Below the pieces are notes generated by a model. It worked only from the letters and a program-made list of their open reading frames with translations. It made no database searches and had not been told where the DNA came from. Positions 30,504-38,881 of a stretch of DNA of 51,835 nt are shown here, one piece after another. Made by a program: the position numbers and the translations under genes. The stretch spans positions 1 through 51,835 of the forward strand of contig CANSOY010000005.1 of the NCBI GenBank assembly GCA_947648765.1, in the 5' to 3' direction. Each line of letters begins with the position of its first letter. Within the stretch, counting starts at the first letter, position 1. The DNA comes from an uncultured Clostridium sp. (GTDB lineage Bacteria > Bacillota > Clostridia > TANB77 > CAG-508).

Positions 30504-31814
30504 TCATTTCTGTAAAATAGATGCCAGAGGAGCCCCCAATGGGGGCTCCTCTTCATAGAATTTCTCCTCATATTTTAAGTAAATTTGCTTCAGTTCTTCG
30601 ATTACCTGTTCTACTTGTTCTATGGTAATCTCCATTCCCTCGTACTTTTCCAAAACTCCGCCAGGAATTCTGCCATACAAGTAGCTGTCCAACCCATCAA
30701 TGCGTTGTGTTTCGTAAATGGTCTGGCTATTGGCTTCGTAGCAGTAGCACAAGTACCAATCGTATCGCTCCGTACTATAGGTGCTGACATCTCGTTTTTG
30801 AATAACGATTTTCGAGATGTTTTCCTTGGACAGCTCCACTACTTCAATGTTGAAATCCAACTCCTCTTGGCTGATTGCATCTCGGCTCCGTCCGAAGTTC
30901 TGTCCATAGGTCTTTTCCAATTTGGGATTGGATATGCCCGCATAGCGCTTGCCGTCTTTCCAGTAGATTTGATACTTAAGGTTTTCCTCTCCTCTTACAA
31001 AGCAGTCTTCTGCTATCTGGACATTGTTATCTACCTTAACCAGACGTATCCACGGTGCTTCTGTGTTTGGACAGTAGTAGAGATAATACAGGTCATTCCA
31101 ATTATTTAAGATATAGTAGAAATTTACTTCCTCTATCGTTCCTTCGGATAGGCTTTCCCCTTCTCCAACTTGTTGTCCGTTGCGGTAGAACATGAATTGG
31201 TTGCCTACCTGAAGAAATGTCATATCTCCGCCATAGGGGCGAATTTCTTGATAGTCCAACTCGATTCCGAATAGGTCGATGTACTCTCCCCAAAAGAAGT
31301 TACGCCCATCATAGAAGCCGGTATCCGCCTCAACAGCAACTCGCCCTAAGCAACGGTTGATACCTTCTGAGCCGTAGATAACAATACTATCGCCATTTCG
31401 GTAGAAGGACAGGTTGCTTATAAAACTGTCTTCCAACCCTGCGTAGTAGTCTTGTGCCATTTTTTTGACCGTAACAATGATTTCCGAATAGCCCTCCACA
31501 TTTTTTTCAATGCGGATGACTTCTCTACCTTGGGCGGTATACACAATGTCTAAGTCTTCTTCTGAATTGAGCATTGCATCGATGTCTTGCTGAATTTGCT
31601 TCGGGATATGCTCTGTATAGGGCTGTGCCGTAATGTCTGCGGGGTCTTGGTCCAGAAACTTCAAAAGTTGCTCACAGGACCGAGTAATATGTTCGTCTTG
31701 CACGGTTGCTCTACTTTTTTGGGAGGTTTTGCTAATGGATGCGCCTGCTACCAAAAGGGCTATGGCAAGCCAAACCCAAATGGCTGTGTTGTTTTGTTTC
31801 CGATGTCTTTCCAT
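30504..31814 (-). CDS. GC-rich membrane-anchored orphan protein
   Basis: I do not recognise this 436-aa protein. It has an N-terminal transmembrane helix (about 11-27), an acidic helical segment, then a long region rich in Tyr, Glu and beta strands (DSFISNLSFYRNGDSIVIYG, QVGNQFMFYRNGQQVGEGE, LYYLYYCPNTEAPWIRLVKV), probably extracytoplasmic. Base composition is clearly richer in G and C than neighbouring genes and it ends in TGA-TAA, whereas native genes here end in TAA or TAG. The last codons contain a perfect inverted repeat (GAGGAGCCCCCA...), looking like a terminator absorbed into the ORF. AGGAG precedes the ATG. It lies between attR and tRNA-Pro(CGG). Confidence 0.65.
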   Translation of the reverse strand: MERHRKQNNTAIWVWLAIALLVAGASISKTSQKSRATVQDEHITRSCEQLLKFLDQDPADITAQPYTEHIPKQIQQDIDAMLNSEEDLDIVYTAQGREVIRIEKNVEGYSEIIVTVKKMAQDYYAGLEDSFISNLSFYRNGDSIVIYGSEGINRCLGRVAVEADTGFYDGRNFFWGEYIDLFGIELDYQEIRPYGGDMTFLQVGNQFMFYRNGQQVGEGESLSEGTIEEVNFYYILNNWNDLYYLYYCPNTEAPWIRLVKVDNNVQIAEDCFVRGEENLKYQIYWKDGKRYAGISNPKLEKTYGQNFGRSRDAISQEELDFNIEVVELSKENISKIVIQKRDVSTYSTERYDWYLCYCYEANSQTIYETQRIDGLDSYLYGRIPGGVLEKYEGMEITIEQVEQVIEELKQIYLKYEEKFYEEEPPLGAPLASILQK

Positions 31815-31977
31815 TTCTTTTTCTCCTATTTTTTTCGATTTTTTGGAATGCTGGGATAAACTCTAGGCTCCTTTCTTTCCGGAAAATTCTTCCGTTATTT
31901 TACTTGTGTAACGTTTGCTATTATATCACAGAAAAAGGATTTTTCATAGTTTCTCTTGTATTTTCGATATTTTCACA

Positions 31978-32006
31978 TTGACTTTTGAACGGATTTATCA
32001 TACAAT
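31978..32006 (+). promoter_or_regulatory. promoter of tRNA-Pro(CGG)
   Basis: TTGACT, 17 bp, TACAAT, 14 bp before the tRNA. Confidence 0.75.
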
Positions 32007-32020
32007 CTTCATTGGTATAG

Positions 32021-32096
32021 CAAGGCGTAGCGCAGTTGGTAGCGCGTATGGTTCGGGACCATAAGGTCGTGGGTTCGATTCCCGTCGCCTTGACCA
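32021..32096 (+). tRNA. tRNA-Pro (CGG)
   Basis: Cloverleaf with acceptor CAAGGCG/CGCCTTG, anticodon CGG in loop TTCGGGA, encoded CCA. The 3' end differs from tRNA-Pro(TGG) at one base of the 13-bp att core. Confidence 0.96.
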
Positions 32097-32099
32097 TAA

Positions 32100-32834
32100 C
32101 TAAAAACCTTTCTGCAGAAAATCATTCTTGTTAGAATGATTTTTTTCTCGAATTAGAATCATAGGGGTTCTTTCTTGTCCTTGCCCTGCTGGGTTATCTT
32201 TGATAAGTCCTTTTAGTTCTTCTTTGGTTAAAAAAATTCCATCGGATTTTCCTAAAATTTCTTGTCCTAAATCATTCGAGTCTACAATCATACAAGAAAT
32301 TCCTAATTTTTGTTCAATTTCATTGCATACTCCGTCTGGATTTTCTGGTAATTCTATTCCAATGTCTTCATATTCTTTCCAAACATGTCCATAAAAGCCA
32401 TCTAGTCCGCTCACTTCTTGTCCTACGATTTCATAGAATACGCCTTTTTTTCCGAATAATTTGGTAATACCACTGGCAATACTTGCCCATAGCACTTTCA
32501 AAAGTCCTACTTTGTTAATAGCATATTGCATTTTAATACTTTCGCCCACTCCAATTCCAGTGCTTGGATGGCTTGCAAATTTGGATAAAAACTTTGCCCA
32601 AAATCCAACCTTCAATTCTTCTCGTTTGACAATACGATTTTGACAAATGCTAATAATTTTCTCGCTAATGGATAAAATATCTCCCTCTTCATAAAGGGCT
32701 CCTGCATATTCTGCTACCACATCGATATAGTTGTCGTTTTGGGTAATAAATCTCGTTTGAATAGCATGCCTTAGATAGGTTTTACCATTTGCTTGAATTT
32801 CTATCTTCTTTCCCGGATTTGCTATAAATTCCAT
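32100..32834 (-). CDS. coenzyme F420:L-glutamate ligase-like (CofE-type) protein
   Basis: A 244-aa protein of the F420_ligase family. Typical parts are GDILSISEKIISICQNRIV near the N-terminus, the central GIGVGESIKMQYAI, GLDGFYGHVWKEYEDIGI, and MIVDSNDLGQEILGKSDGI (the IVDSND segment). True CofE adds glutamate to F420-0 in archaea and actinobacteria; low-GC clostridia usually lack F420, and no cof/fbi genes are here, so this is probably a GTP-dependent glutamyl ligase-like protein of other use. Start set at the ATG at 32834, preceded by AGGAGG; a GTG/ATG six codons upstream lies over that site. Confidence 0.82.
   Translation of the reverse strand: MEFIANPGKKIEIQANGKTYLRHAIQTRFITQNDNYIDVVAEYAGALYEEGDILSISEKIISICQNRIVKREELKVGFWAKFLSKFASHPSTGIGVGESIKMQYAINKVGLLKVLWASIASGITKLFGKKGVFYEIVGQEVSGLDGFYGHVWKEYEDIGIELPENPDGVCNEIEQKLGISCMIVDSNDLGQEILGKSDGIFLTKEELKGLIKDNPAGQGQERTPMILIREKNHSNKNDFLQKGF
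32117..32146 (+). terminator. tRNA-Pro(CGG) terminator inside the convergent gene
   Basis: AAATCATTC-TTGTTA-GAATGATTT then T4; it overlaps the last codons of the CofE-like gene on the other strand. Confidence 0.7.
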
Positions 32835-32983
32835 ACTTTTTCCTCCTACCACTTTTGTATTGTTTTTACCTTAGCACGGAGTTGTTTCGGAGTTGTTTAT
32901 GGATTGTTTCGTTTTTGTATCTTTTGTTGTGTTTTTCGCTGTCTTATGATAGGATTAAGAAAAAAATAAAGGAGGTTGTTTGA

Positions 32984-34978
32984 TTGAAAAAGAAAAAAAT
33001 TCGTTTTCTTGTAATTCCGCTTCTTATCTTGGCTATTCTCCTTGTGGCTTTGGGCGTCTTTTTCGTCTTTCGTGAGCCAAAAAGCGAATTAAAAACAATT
33101 CGTTCGCAAAAAGAATTGGAAAAAATTTATGAGGGGAAACAAACTGCAACCAAAGAGTTTTGGACTTATGTTTTTGGTATGCCTTTTTCCTTTTTAGCAC
33201 AAATTCCAAGTCCTCTTGCGGGTTCTTCGATTGACATGGCTGTCAATGATGCGACTTCTAGCACCATTGGTCCAAGTTCGATTTCTGGTGTAGAAAGTTC
33301 TACTTCAAAAGACTTTTCGAAAACCAATATCCAAGTAGAAAATGTGGATGAAGCAGATATTACCAAAACTGATGGCGATTATATTTACTCGCTCTCTGGT
33401 ACAGACGTTATGATTACGGATGTGCGCAATCCAGAGAATTTACAAGTGGTTTCTCGCATTTCATCGAATAGCACAGTAGCACCAGAGGATTTAATTTTAG
33501 CCGGAAATCATTTGGTGGTTATTTCTTCGGATACTTCCGCTCGTAGCCAAACTGCTACTTCGGTTCGTATCTATGATATTCATAACAAAGAAAAACCTAG
33601 TCTTGTGAAAAGTTTTACGTTATATGCCCCATACTATACTTCACGCTATATGAATAACAAACTCTATGTAATCTCATCTGGCTATCTTCACAAAGAGGAT
33701 GGAAAAATATTGATTCATTACACAGAAGATTTTGCTTCTCGAGAAATCCCATTAAATCATATGCAGTACTTTACGGACGTTCCTTCTCGTAAGCAAACCC
33801 TTATATCCATGGTGGATTTAACCAAGCCAACAGAGAATATCCATCTAAATTCGTATTTCTTAGACATTTCTAATTCGTATGTGTCTGAACACAATATTTA
33901 TTTGTTTGACCAAGATTATGAGTATGGAAATTATGCTCCACCAATTTCTTCTCTTTTTGGGTTGAAAGGAGCAATCGGTCCTTTTGTGTATAACTCCGAT
34001 GATTTATATACCAGTCGTTCCATCACAAAAGTATCGAAGTTTAAGATTTTAGAAGATGGCTCCATTTCCTTTGCCACACAGGGAAAAGTGGAAGGAAAGA
34101 CCATCAATCAATATTCTTTTGACGAGCATAATGGTCAATTAAGATTGGCTTTATATGATTTCCAAGGTTCTCGTATTGTTATCTTGGACGAAAACTTGAA
34201 GGAAATTGGCAAAACGCTTGATTTAGCCAAAGGCGAAACCATGTATTCTTCTCGTTTTATGGGAGATAAAGCATATCTTGTTACTTACCAAACGGTGGAC
34301 CCATTGTATGTTGTAGATTTATCTGACCCTACTCATCCTCGTGCTCTTGGCGAATTAAAAATTCCTGGATATAGTACTTATCTTCATCCTTATGACGAGA
34401 ACCATATCATTGGAATTGGAATGGAAACACAGGAAAATGTAGTGCGTGATACCAGTGGAAAAGTGCTTCGTACAACCTCTACGATTGTTGGTATGAAAAT
34501 GGCTTTGTTTGATGTTTCCGATGTAGCAAACCCAGTTCAAGTTTCGAGTACCATCATTGGCGACCGTCGCACAACTTCTGCTATTTTAACCAATCCAAAG
34601 GCTTTACTGTTCTCAAAAGAAAAAGAATTGATTGCAATTCCAATTAACAATTTTGCAGAGGATTTTGGTATTTCTTCATCAGCTACCAGTTACGCTTCTG
34701 TTGTTCAGTCTTACACCAACTATGCAAAACCTTACATTTCAGAGGGTTATGCTGTTTACCGTATCAATCTGCAAGAAGGCTTTACCTTAAAAGGTGTTAT
34801 TACACATGAAAAAACCACTACCAGAAATTACTGGCGTAACAATTCAAAATTATTACGTGGATTATATATCGGCCAAGATTTGTTTACAGTTTCGGAAAAT
34901 GGTATTAAGGTAAATGATTTAGATTCTCTTACATTAAAGAATGAGCTTGTATTTTCGGCTCGTTCCAACCATTCTTAA
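32984..34978 (+). CDS. secreted beta-propeller domain protein
   Basis: A 664-aa protein with an N-terminal anchor or uncleaved signal (about 6-29) and a large beta-propeller belonging to the group marked by NVDEADITKTDGDYIYSLSG (Beta_propel). Repeats such as VMITDVRNPENLQVVSRI, VRIYDIHNKEKPSLVKSF, LYVVDLSDPTHPRALGELKI and MALFDVSDVANPVQVS are the propeller blades. The family is common in clostridia and archaea; function unknown, probably at the cell surface. The start is TTG at 32984 with AAAGGAGG 8 bases upstream. It is followed 15 bp later by the DUF4190 gene. Confidence 0.88.
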   Translation: MKKKKIRFLVIPLLILAILLVALGVFFVFREPKSELKTIRSQKELEKIYEGKQTATKEFWTYVFGMPFSFLAQIPSPLAGSSIDMAVNDATSSTIGPSSISGVESSTSKDFSKTNIQVENVDEADITKTDGDYIYSLSGTDVMITDVRNPENLQVVSRISSNSTVAPEDLILAGNHLVVISSDTSARSQTATSVRIYDIHNKEKPSLVKSFTLYAPYYTSRYMNNKLYVISSGYLHKEDGKILIHYTEDFASREIPLNHMQYFTDVPSRKQTLISMVDLTKPTENIHLNSYFLDISNSYVSEHNIYLFDQDYEYGNYAPPISSLFGLKGAIGPFVYNSDDLYTSRSITKVSKFKILEDGSISFATQGKVEGKTINQYSFDEHNGQLRLALYDFQGSRIVILDENLKEIGKTLDLAKGETMYSSRFMGDKAYLVTYQTVDPLYVVDLSDPTHPRALGELKIPGYSTYLHPYDENHIIGIGMETQENVVRDTSGKVLRTTSTIVGMKMALFDVSDVANPVQVSSTIIGDRRTTSAILTNPKALLFSKEKELIAIPINNFAEDFGISSSATSYASVVQSYTNYAKPYISEGYAVYRINLQEGFTLKGVITHEKTTTRNYWRNNSKLLRGLYIGQDLFTVSENGIKVNDLDSLTLKNELVFSARSNHS

Positions 34979-34993
34979 AAGGAGGAATTTACA

Positions 34994-35251
34994 ATGGAGA
35001 AAAATAATGCAAATCAATCTGCGATGGGGATTGCTTCTCTTGTTCTTGGTATTATCTCAATTTTAACCGCTTTATTTTGGTATCTTACTTTGCCGACTGG
35101 TATTTTAGCAATCGTTTTTGGTGTGAAATCCATTCACAAAGTAGGTAGTAAGTTAGGAAAAGCAGGTATGATTACCGGGATTGTAGGGTTATCTGTTTTC
35201 GTATTTATTTATCTTAGCCTTATACTTATCTTAGCACTTGCAAATCTTTAG
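34994..35251 (+). CDS. DUF4190-type small membrane protein
   Basis: An 85-aa protein with two hydrophobic hairpin segments: SAMGIASLVLGIISILTALFWYLTLPTGILAIVFG, then GKAGMITGIVGLSVFVFIYLSLILIL, the DUF4190 arrangement. Function unknown. AGGAGG precedes the ATG; probably co-transcribed with the beta-propeller gene and ended by the terminator at 35263. Confidence 0.85.
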   Translation: MEKNNANQSAMGIASLVLGIISILTALFWYLTLPTGILAIVFGVKSIHKVGSKLGKAGMITGIVGLSVFVFIYLSLILILALANL

Positions 35252-35262
35252 AATAAAATTAC

Positions 35263-35298
35263 CAAAAGCCCAGTACACGCTTGTACTAGGCTTTTTCT
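35263..35298. terminator. bidirectional terminator
   Basis: AAAAGCC(c)AGTAC / GTACTaGGCTTTTT, between DUF4190 (+) and the HtrA-like gene (-). Confidence 0.8.
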
Positions 35299-36427
35299 AT
35301 TGTTTTTTTTCGAGTGTTACGGATATTTCTTTTTCTGTATTTCTTCGTAATAGTTTTATGGTTATGGTATCTCCCGGATTTTTTGTGTAGATATATTCAC
35401 GTAAGTGGCACATTTTTTGCATTTCTTTTCCGTCAATGTGAGTAATGACATCTTTTTTGAAAATTCCTGCTTTTTCTGCTGCTGAGCCTGCTATAACATT
35501 TTCTACATAAATTCCGGCTTGCCAGTTTAGTTCTTCCTCTAAATAGGGAAGCACATTTTTATCAAAGGCAAAAATGCCAAGGCTTGCTTCTTCAAATTGA
35601 TTGGTTTGCTCTAATTTTGCTAAAATTGGCTTTACCAAGTTGATTGGCACAGCAAAGCCAATTCCTTCTGCTGACGTTATTTTTATCGTGTTAATTCCAA
35701 CCACTTCTCCATTTGCATTGATAAGCGGTCCTCCGCTATTGCCTGGATTGATGGTCGCATCCGTTTGAATTAAATTGCTCATATAGATTTCTTGGTTATT
35801 TTCAGTGAATTTAATGGTTCGGTCTTTCGCACTTACAATTCCTTTGGTAACCGTTTTTTGAAATTCGTAGCCAATCGGGTTTCCAATCGCATATACTTCG
35901 CTTGCGATTTTTATTTCTTCCGAATTTCCAATTTGTGCATAAGGAAATAGTCCTCCACTAATTTTCAAGATGGCTAAATCGAGGTTGTTGTCCGACCAAA
36001 TGACATCTGCTTTATATTGATTTCCTAAATCCAATGTTACATAGCAATTACTATATTTTTCTCCTGCTACATGGGCATTGGTTAGAATATATCCTTTTTC
36101 GGATACTAAAATTCCGCTTCCTAGCCCTAATTCACTTGTGCTTTCTGTACGAAAAATGGTGCTCTCCGTATTTCTCAATTTTGAGATTCCAACAACAGCA
36201 TGGTTAATTTGTTCAATTTTTTCTTGGATAGTGGTTTCTTCTTTTCGATCTGCTTGCTGTATCGTTGCACTGGTTCGTATTCCTTGAACCACACTCATTT
36301 CTTCTTTTTCGATTTCGTCAAAGGCTAAATAACTAACCACAAAAGTTCCAAATCCTACACCTAAAATACAGATTGCGATTATGATTTTTAAGATGGCTTG
36401 CTTTTTCGAGATATGATAATATTCCAT
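35297..36427 (-). CDS. HtrA/DegP-like S1C serine protease with PDZ domain
   Basis: A 376-aa membrane-anchored protease for damaged envelope proteins. Anchor helix about 12-34; trypsin-like domain with the triad H119 (LTNAHVAG), D150 (NNLDLAIL) and S231 (NPGNSGGP); C-terminal PDZ domain (about 275-370; GIYVENVIAGSAAEKAGIFKKDVITHIDG). Length and layout are typical of Bacillota HtrA with one PDZ. AAAGGAG precedes the ATG. Single gene. Confidence 0.93.
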   Translation of the reverse strand: MEYYHISKKQAILKIIIAICILGVGFGTFVVSYLAFDEIEKEEMSVVQGIRTSATIQQADRKEETTIQEKIEQINHAVVGISKLRNTESTIFRTESTSELGLGSGILVSEKGYILTNAHVAGEKYSNCYVTLDLGNQYKADVIWSDNNLDLAILKISGGLFPYAQIGNSEEIKIASEVYAIGNPIGYEFQKTVTKGIVSAKDRTIKFTENNQEIYMSNLIQTDATINPGNSGGPLINANGEVVGINTIKITSAEGIGFAVPINLVKPILAKLEQTNQFEEASLGIFAFDKNVLPYLEEELNWQAGIYVENVIAGSAAEKAGIFKKDVITHIDGKEMQKMCHLREYIYTKNPGDTITIKLLRRNTEKEISVTLEKKQ

Positions 36428-36473
36428 ATTTTCTCCTTTAATCGTATTCTTTCCATCTTTTTTTGGTTCTAAA

Positions 36474-36508
36474 CAAAAAAGTATATAAGTTTTGGCTTAT
36501 ATACTTTC
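36474..36508 (-). terminator. terminator after the AMP-ligase gene
   Basis: Reverse strand AAAGTATATAAG / CTTATATACTTT with T tail. Confidence 0.8.
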
Positions 36509-36514
36509 CTTTCT

Positions 36515-38218
36515 TTATTTTGTTTTTTGGATTTCTACATATCTTTTTACTTTTTGTGTCGTGGTTTTAGCAAGTGGTTCTTCTGAAATAATGACTTCTT
36601 TAATATGCTTTACGGCTGGTAGCGTTTCATTGATTTTTTGCACTTCTTTCCATACAATTTCTTTTTTCTCTTCTTGCGTTTTTCCTTCGAGTGCATTTTC
36701 ACTGCATACAACTTTTGCACATAAACTGGTATCCATCGAGTTTCGGTTTCGTGCAAATACCATACTTTCTTCTACCATGTCCAGTTTATTGATTAAAAAT
36801 TCTAGTTCTTGTGGGTAAATGTTTTTTCCGTTTTTCAAAACAATAATATCGCTTTTTCTGCCGGAGATGTATAGATATCCCTTTTTATCTAAGTAACCAA
36901 AATCTCCAGTTGAGAACCAACCATCGTGCATTGTTTTTTTCGTGGCTTCTTCGTTTTCATAATAGCCGAGCATAACACTTGGTCCCTTGACTGTAATTTC
37001 TCCTATACCATCACTGTCTGGGTCTACAATCTTTAATTCCAAATTGGATAGCGGAAATCCAATCGAACCTGGCTTTTTCTTAGTATCGCTTTCGCAAGAA
37101 ACAACAGGCGAGGTTTCGGTTAGTCCATAGCCTTGTACTAATTCAATTCCGAAATCGTTAAAGCCTTGGATAATCTTTTTATCGAGTGGTGCCGCTCCGA
37201 CAAAGACAATTCGCAAATACCCGCCTAATTGGTCTAGAATTGGTTTGAATACTTTTCTTCGGATATCAATTCCGAGTTTGGCTAATATTTTAGTTAATCC
37301 AATCATGAATTTGATTAACTTGGTTTTGCCTTGTTCTTCAATCCCTTTCCAGATTTTTTTGTGCATACTTTCTAAGATGAGTGGCACGCCAATAAATGCA
37401 CTTACTTGGAATTCTTGCATATTTTTGGGAATACTTTTTAGACCTTCACAAAAGGCAATCGTGGAGCGGAAGTAGGTTCCCACTAAGAAGGTTATGGTAC
37501 ATTCTAAGGTATGATGAATTGGCAAGATGGAAAGTAGAGTATCGGTTGGTAACATACGAGAATACATACCGATTGCCTGTACATTGGAGCAAATATTTCT
37601 TTGGGATAGCATAACCCCTTTTGGTGTGCTTGTGGTTCCTGAAGTAAAGAGAATGATGGATATTTTTTCTGGGTCGATGGTTATTGCTTCATATGCTCGG
37701 TTTCCGTCTTTACGCATCTTTCTTCCTCTTAATCGTAGTTCTTCATAGGAAATACAGTCTGCTTCTGTGGTTTCGTCCATGACGATAATATGTTTTAATT
37801 GGCTATCTTTTGTATTTTTGATAGCTGAAATATATTTTGCTTCACATACTACCGCTTCTGCTCCGCTTCTTTGAAGTAAGGATTGCAATTCATTTTCTGG
37901 CAAGGCTTTATCTAATGGAACAATGATCATATCACCGGTTGTAACAGCAAGATAAGTCGTACACCATTCATATCGATTACTACTAATCAAGGCAATTTTT
38001 TTACCTTGCAAGCCTAAGTCAAGAAGACTGGTGCTAAGTGCTTCAATATCTTTTTTGAAAGTGGAGTAGGTTTTGCACACATATTCTATGTTTTCTTTGT
38101 CGTATTTGATTTTGTATTTGTAGGCAATGTGGCTTGGGTCTACTTTTTCAGTTCTAGCAATGAGTTCTCGAAAATCTCGAATTGGTTCTGCTTCATAAGA
38201 GGCTCTTTTATCTTTCAT
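36515..38218 (-). CDS. AMP-forming acyl-CoA synthetase / long-chain fatty acid ligase-like
   Basis: A 567-aa ANL-superfamily enzyme that would adenylate a carboxylate (probably a fatty acid) and pass it to CoA or a carrier. Motifs: ILFTSGTTSTPKG (phosphate-binding loop), LVQGYGLTETSPVV, DGWFSTGDFGYLD, GRKSDIIVLKNGKNIYPQELE, and the C-terminal catalytic lysine in TTTQKVKR. I start at the ATG at 38218 (GGAAGGTG upstream); the ORF extends 21 codons further without a site. It is divergent from the peptide synthetase and could supply the acyl group for its first condensation domain; this is inference. Confidence 0.88.
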   Translation of the reverse strand: MKDKRASYEAEPIRDFRELIARTEKVDPSHIAYKYKIKYDKENIEYVCKTYSTFKKDIEALSTSLLDLGLQGKKIALISSNRYEWCTTYLAVTTGDMIIVPLDKALPENELQSLLQRSGAEAVVCEAKYISAIKNTKDSQLKHIIVMDETTEADCISYEELRLRGRKMRKDGNRAYEAITIDPEKISIILFTSGTTSTPKGVMLSQRNICSNVQAIGMYSRMLPTDTLLSILPIHHTLECTITFLVGTYFRSTIAFCEGLKSIPKNMQEFQVSAFIGVPLILESMHKKIWKGIEEQGKTKLIKFMIGLTKILAKLGIDIRRKVFKPILDQLGGYLRIVFVGAAPLDKKIIQGFNDFGIELVQGYGLTETSPVVSCESDTKKKPGSIGFPLSNLELKIVDPDSDGIGEITVKGPSVMLGYYENEEATKKTMHDGWFSTGDFGYLDKKGYLYISGRKSDIIVLKNGKNIYPQELEFLINKLDMVEESMVFARNRNSMDTSLCAKVVCSENALEGKTQEEKKEIVWKEVQKINETLPAVKHIKEVIISEEPLAKTTTQKVKRYVEIQKTK

Positions 38219-38281
38219 TTTTTCACCTTCCTGTTTTATTTTTTCTGTTTTTATTCTATCGAAAAAGTACTTTTTGCGCAA

Positions 38282-38443
38282 CCTTTTTTTGAAATTCGCA
38301 TCTTTTGTTACATTCTCATTACAAACACATTTCTTTTTGGTAACATTTGGCGAAAATCGTTTTATTTCTGCGGTTTTCAGTTATAATTAGTGTGTATTAT
38401 TAGGACTTTTGTCCAATTACGGATGTTGAATTAGGAGGATCCT
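38282..38443 (+). promoter_or_regulatory. intergenic control region of the peptide synthetase
   Basis: Contains a TATAAT at 38382-38387 without a clear -35 box at 17 bp, a GGAC-TTTT-GTCC mini-hairpin near 38404-38415, and AGGAGG before the ATG. The weak -35 suggests that an activator may be needed. Confidence 0.35.
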
Positions 38444-38881
38444 ATGAAAGAAAATTTTTACCCTTTGACTGCTCCACAAAAATCGATTTATGCAACGGAG
38501 CAATACTTTGCAAATACGGCTATCAATACCATTTGTGGTTATACCTTTATCACAGATGTTGTGGATTTTGATGTTTTGCAAAGGGCAATTTATGAAATGG
38601 TAAAAAGTAATGATGCAATGCGTTTCAGGCTAGCGGAAGATGGCAATTCTGTTTCACAATTTGTTCGCAGTTTCGAGCCTTTTCCCATTGCTCTAGTAGA
38701 CCTTGCGTCTAAAGAGGATTTAGAAAAGAAAGCACTGGAAATGGCAAATACTCCTTTTATTCAGACAAGTCAGTATTTGTTTCAATTCTTGTTTTTTAGA
38801 CTTCCAGATGGCTCTGGTGGTTTTATTGTAAATGTCCACCATTTCATTCGGGGACTCTTGGTCTTTGGGGTTAATTGCTAA
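38444..38881 (+). pseudogene. 5' part of the NRPS gene: N-terminal half of the first condensation domain
   Basis: Codes for LTAPQKSIYATEQYF up to VNVHHFI, the first half of a starter-type condensation domain. It then shifts out of frame within the catalytic HHxxxD motif and stops 13 codons later. Removing one G from CGGGG at about 38850-38854 joins HHFIR to DSWSLGLIAKE in the downstream frame and restores HHxxxDxWS. AGGAGG before the ATG at 38444 marks the true start of the whole gene. Confidence 0.85.
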
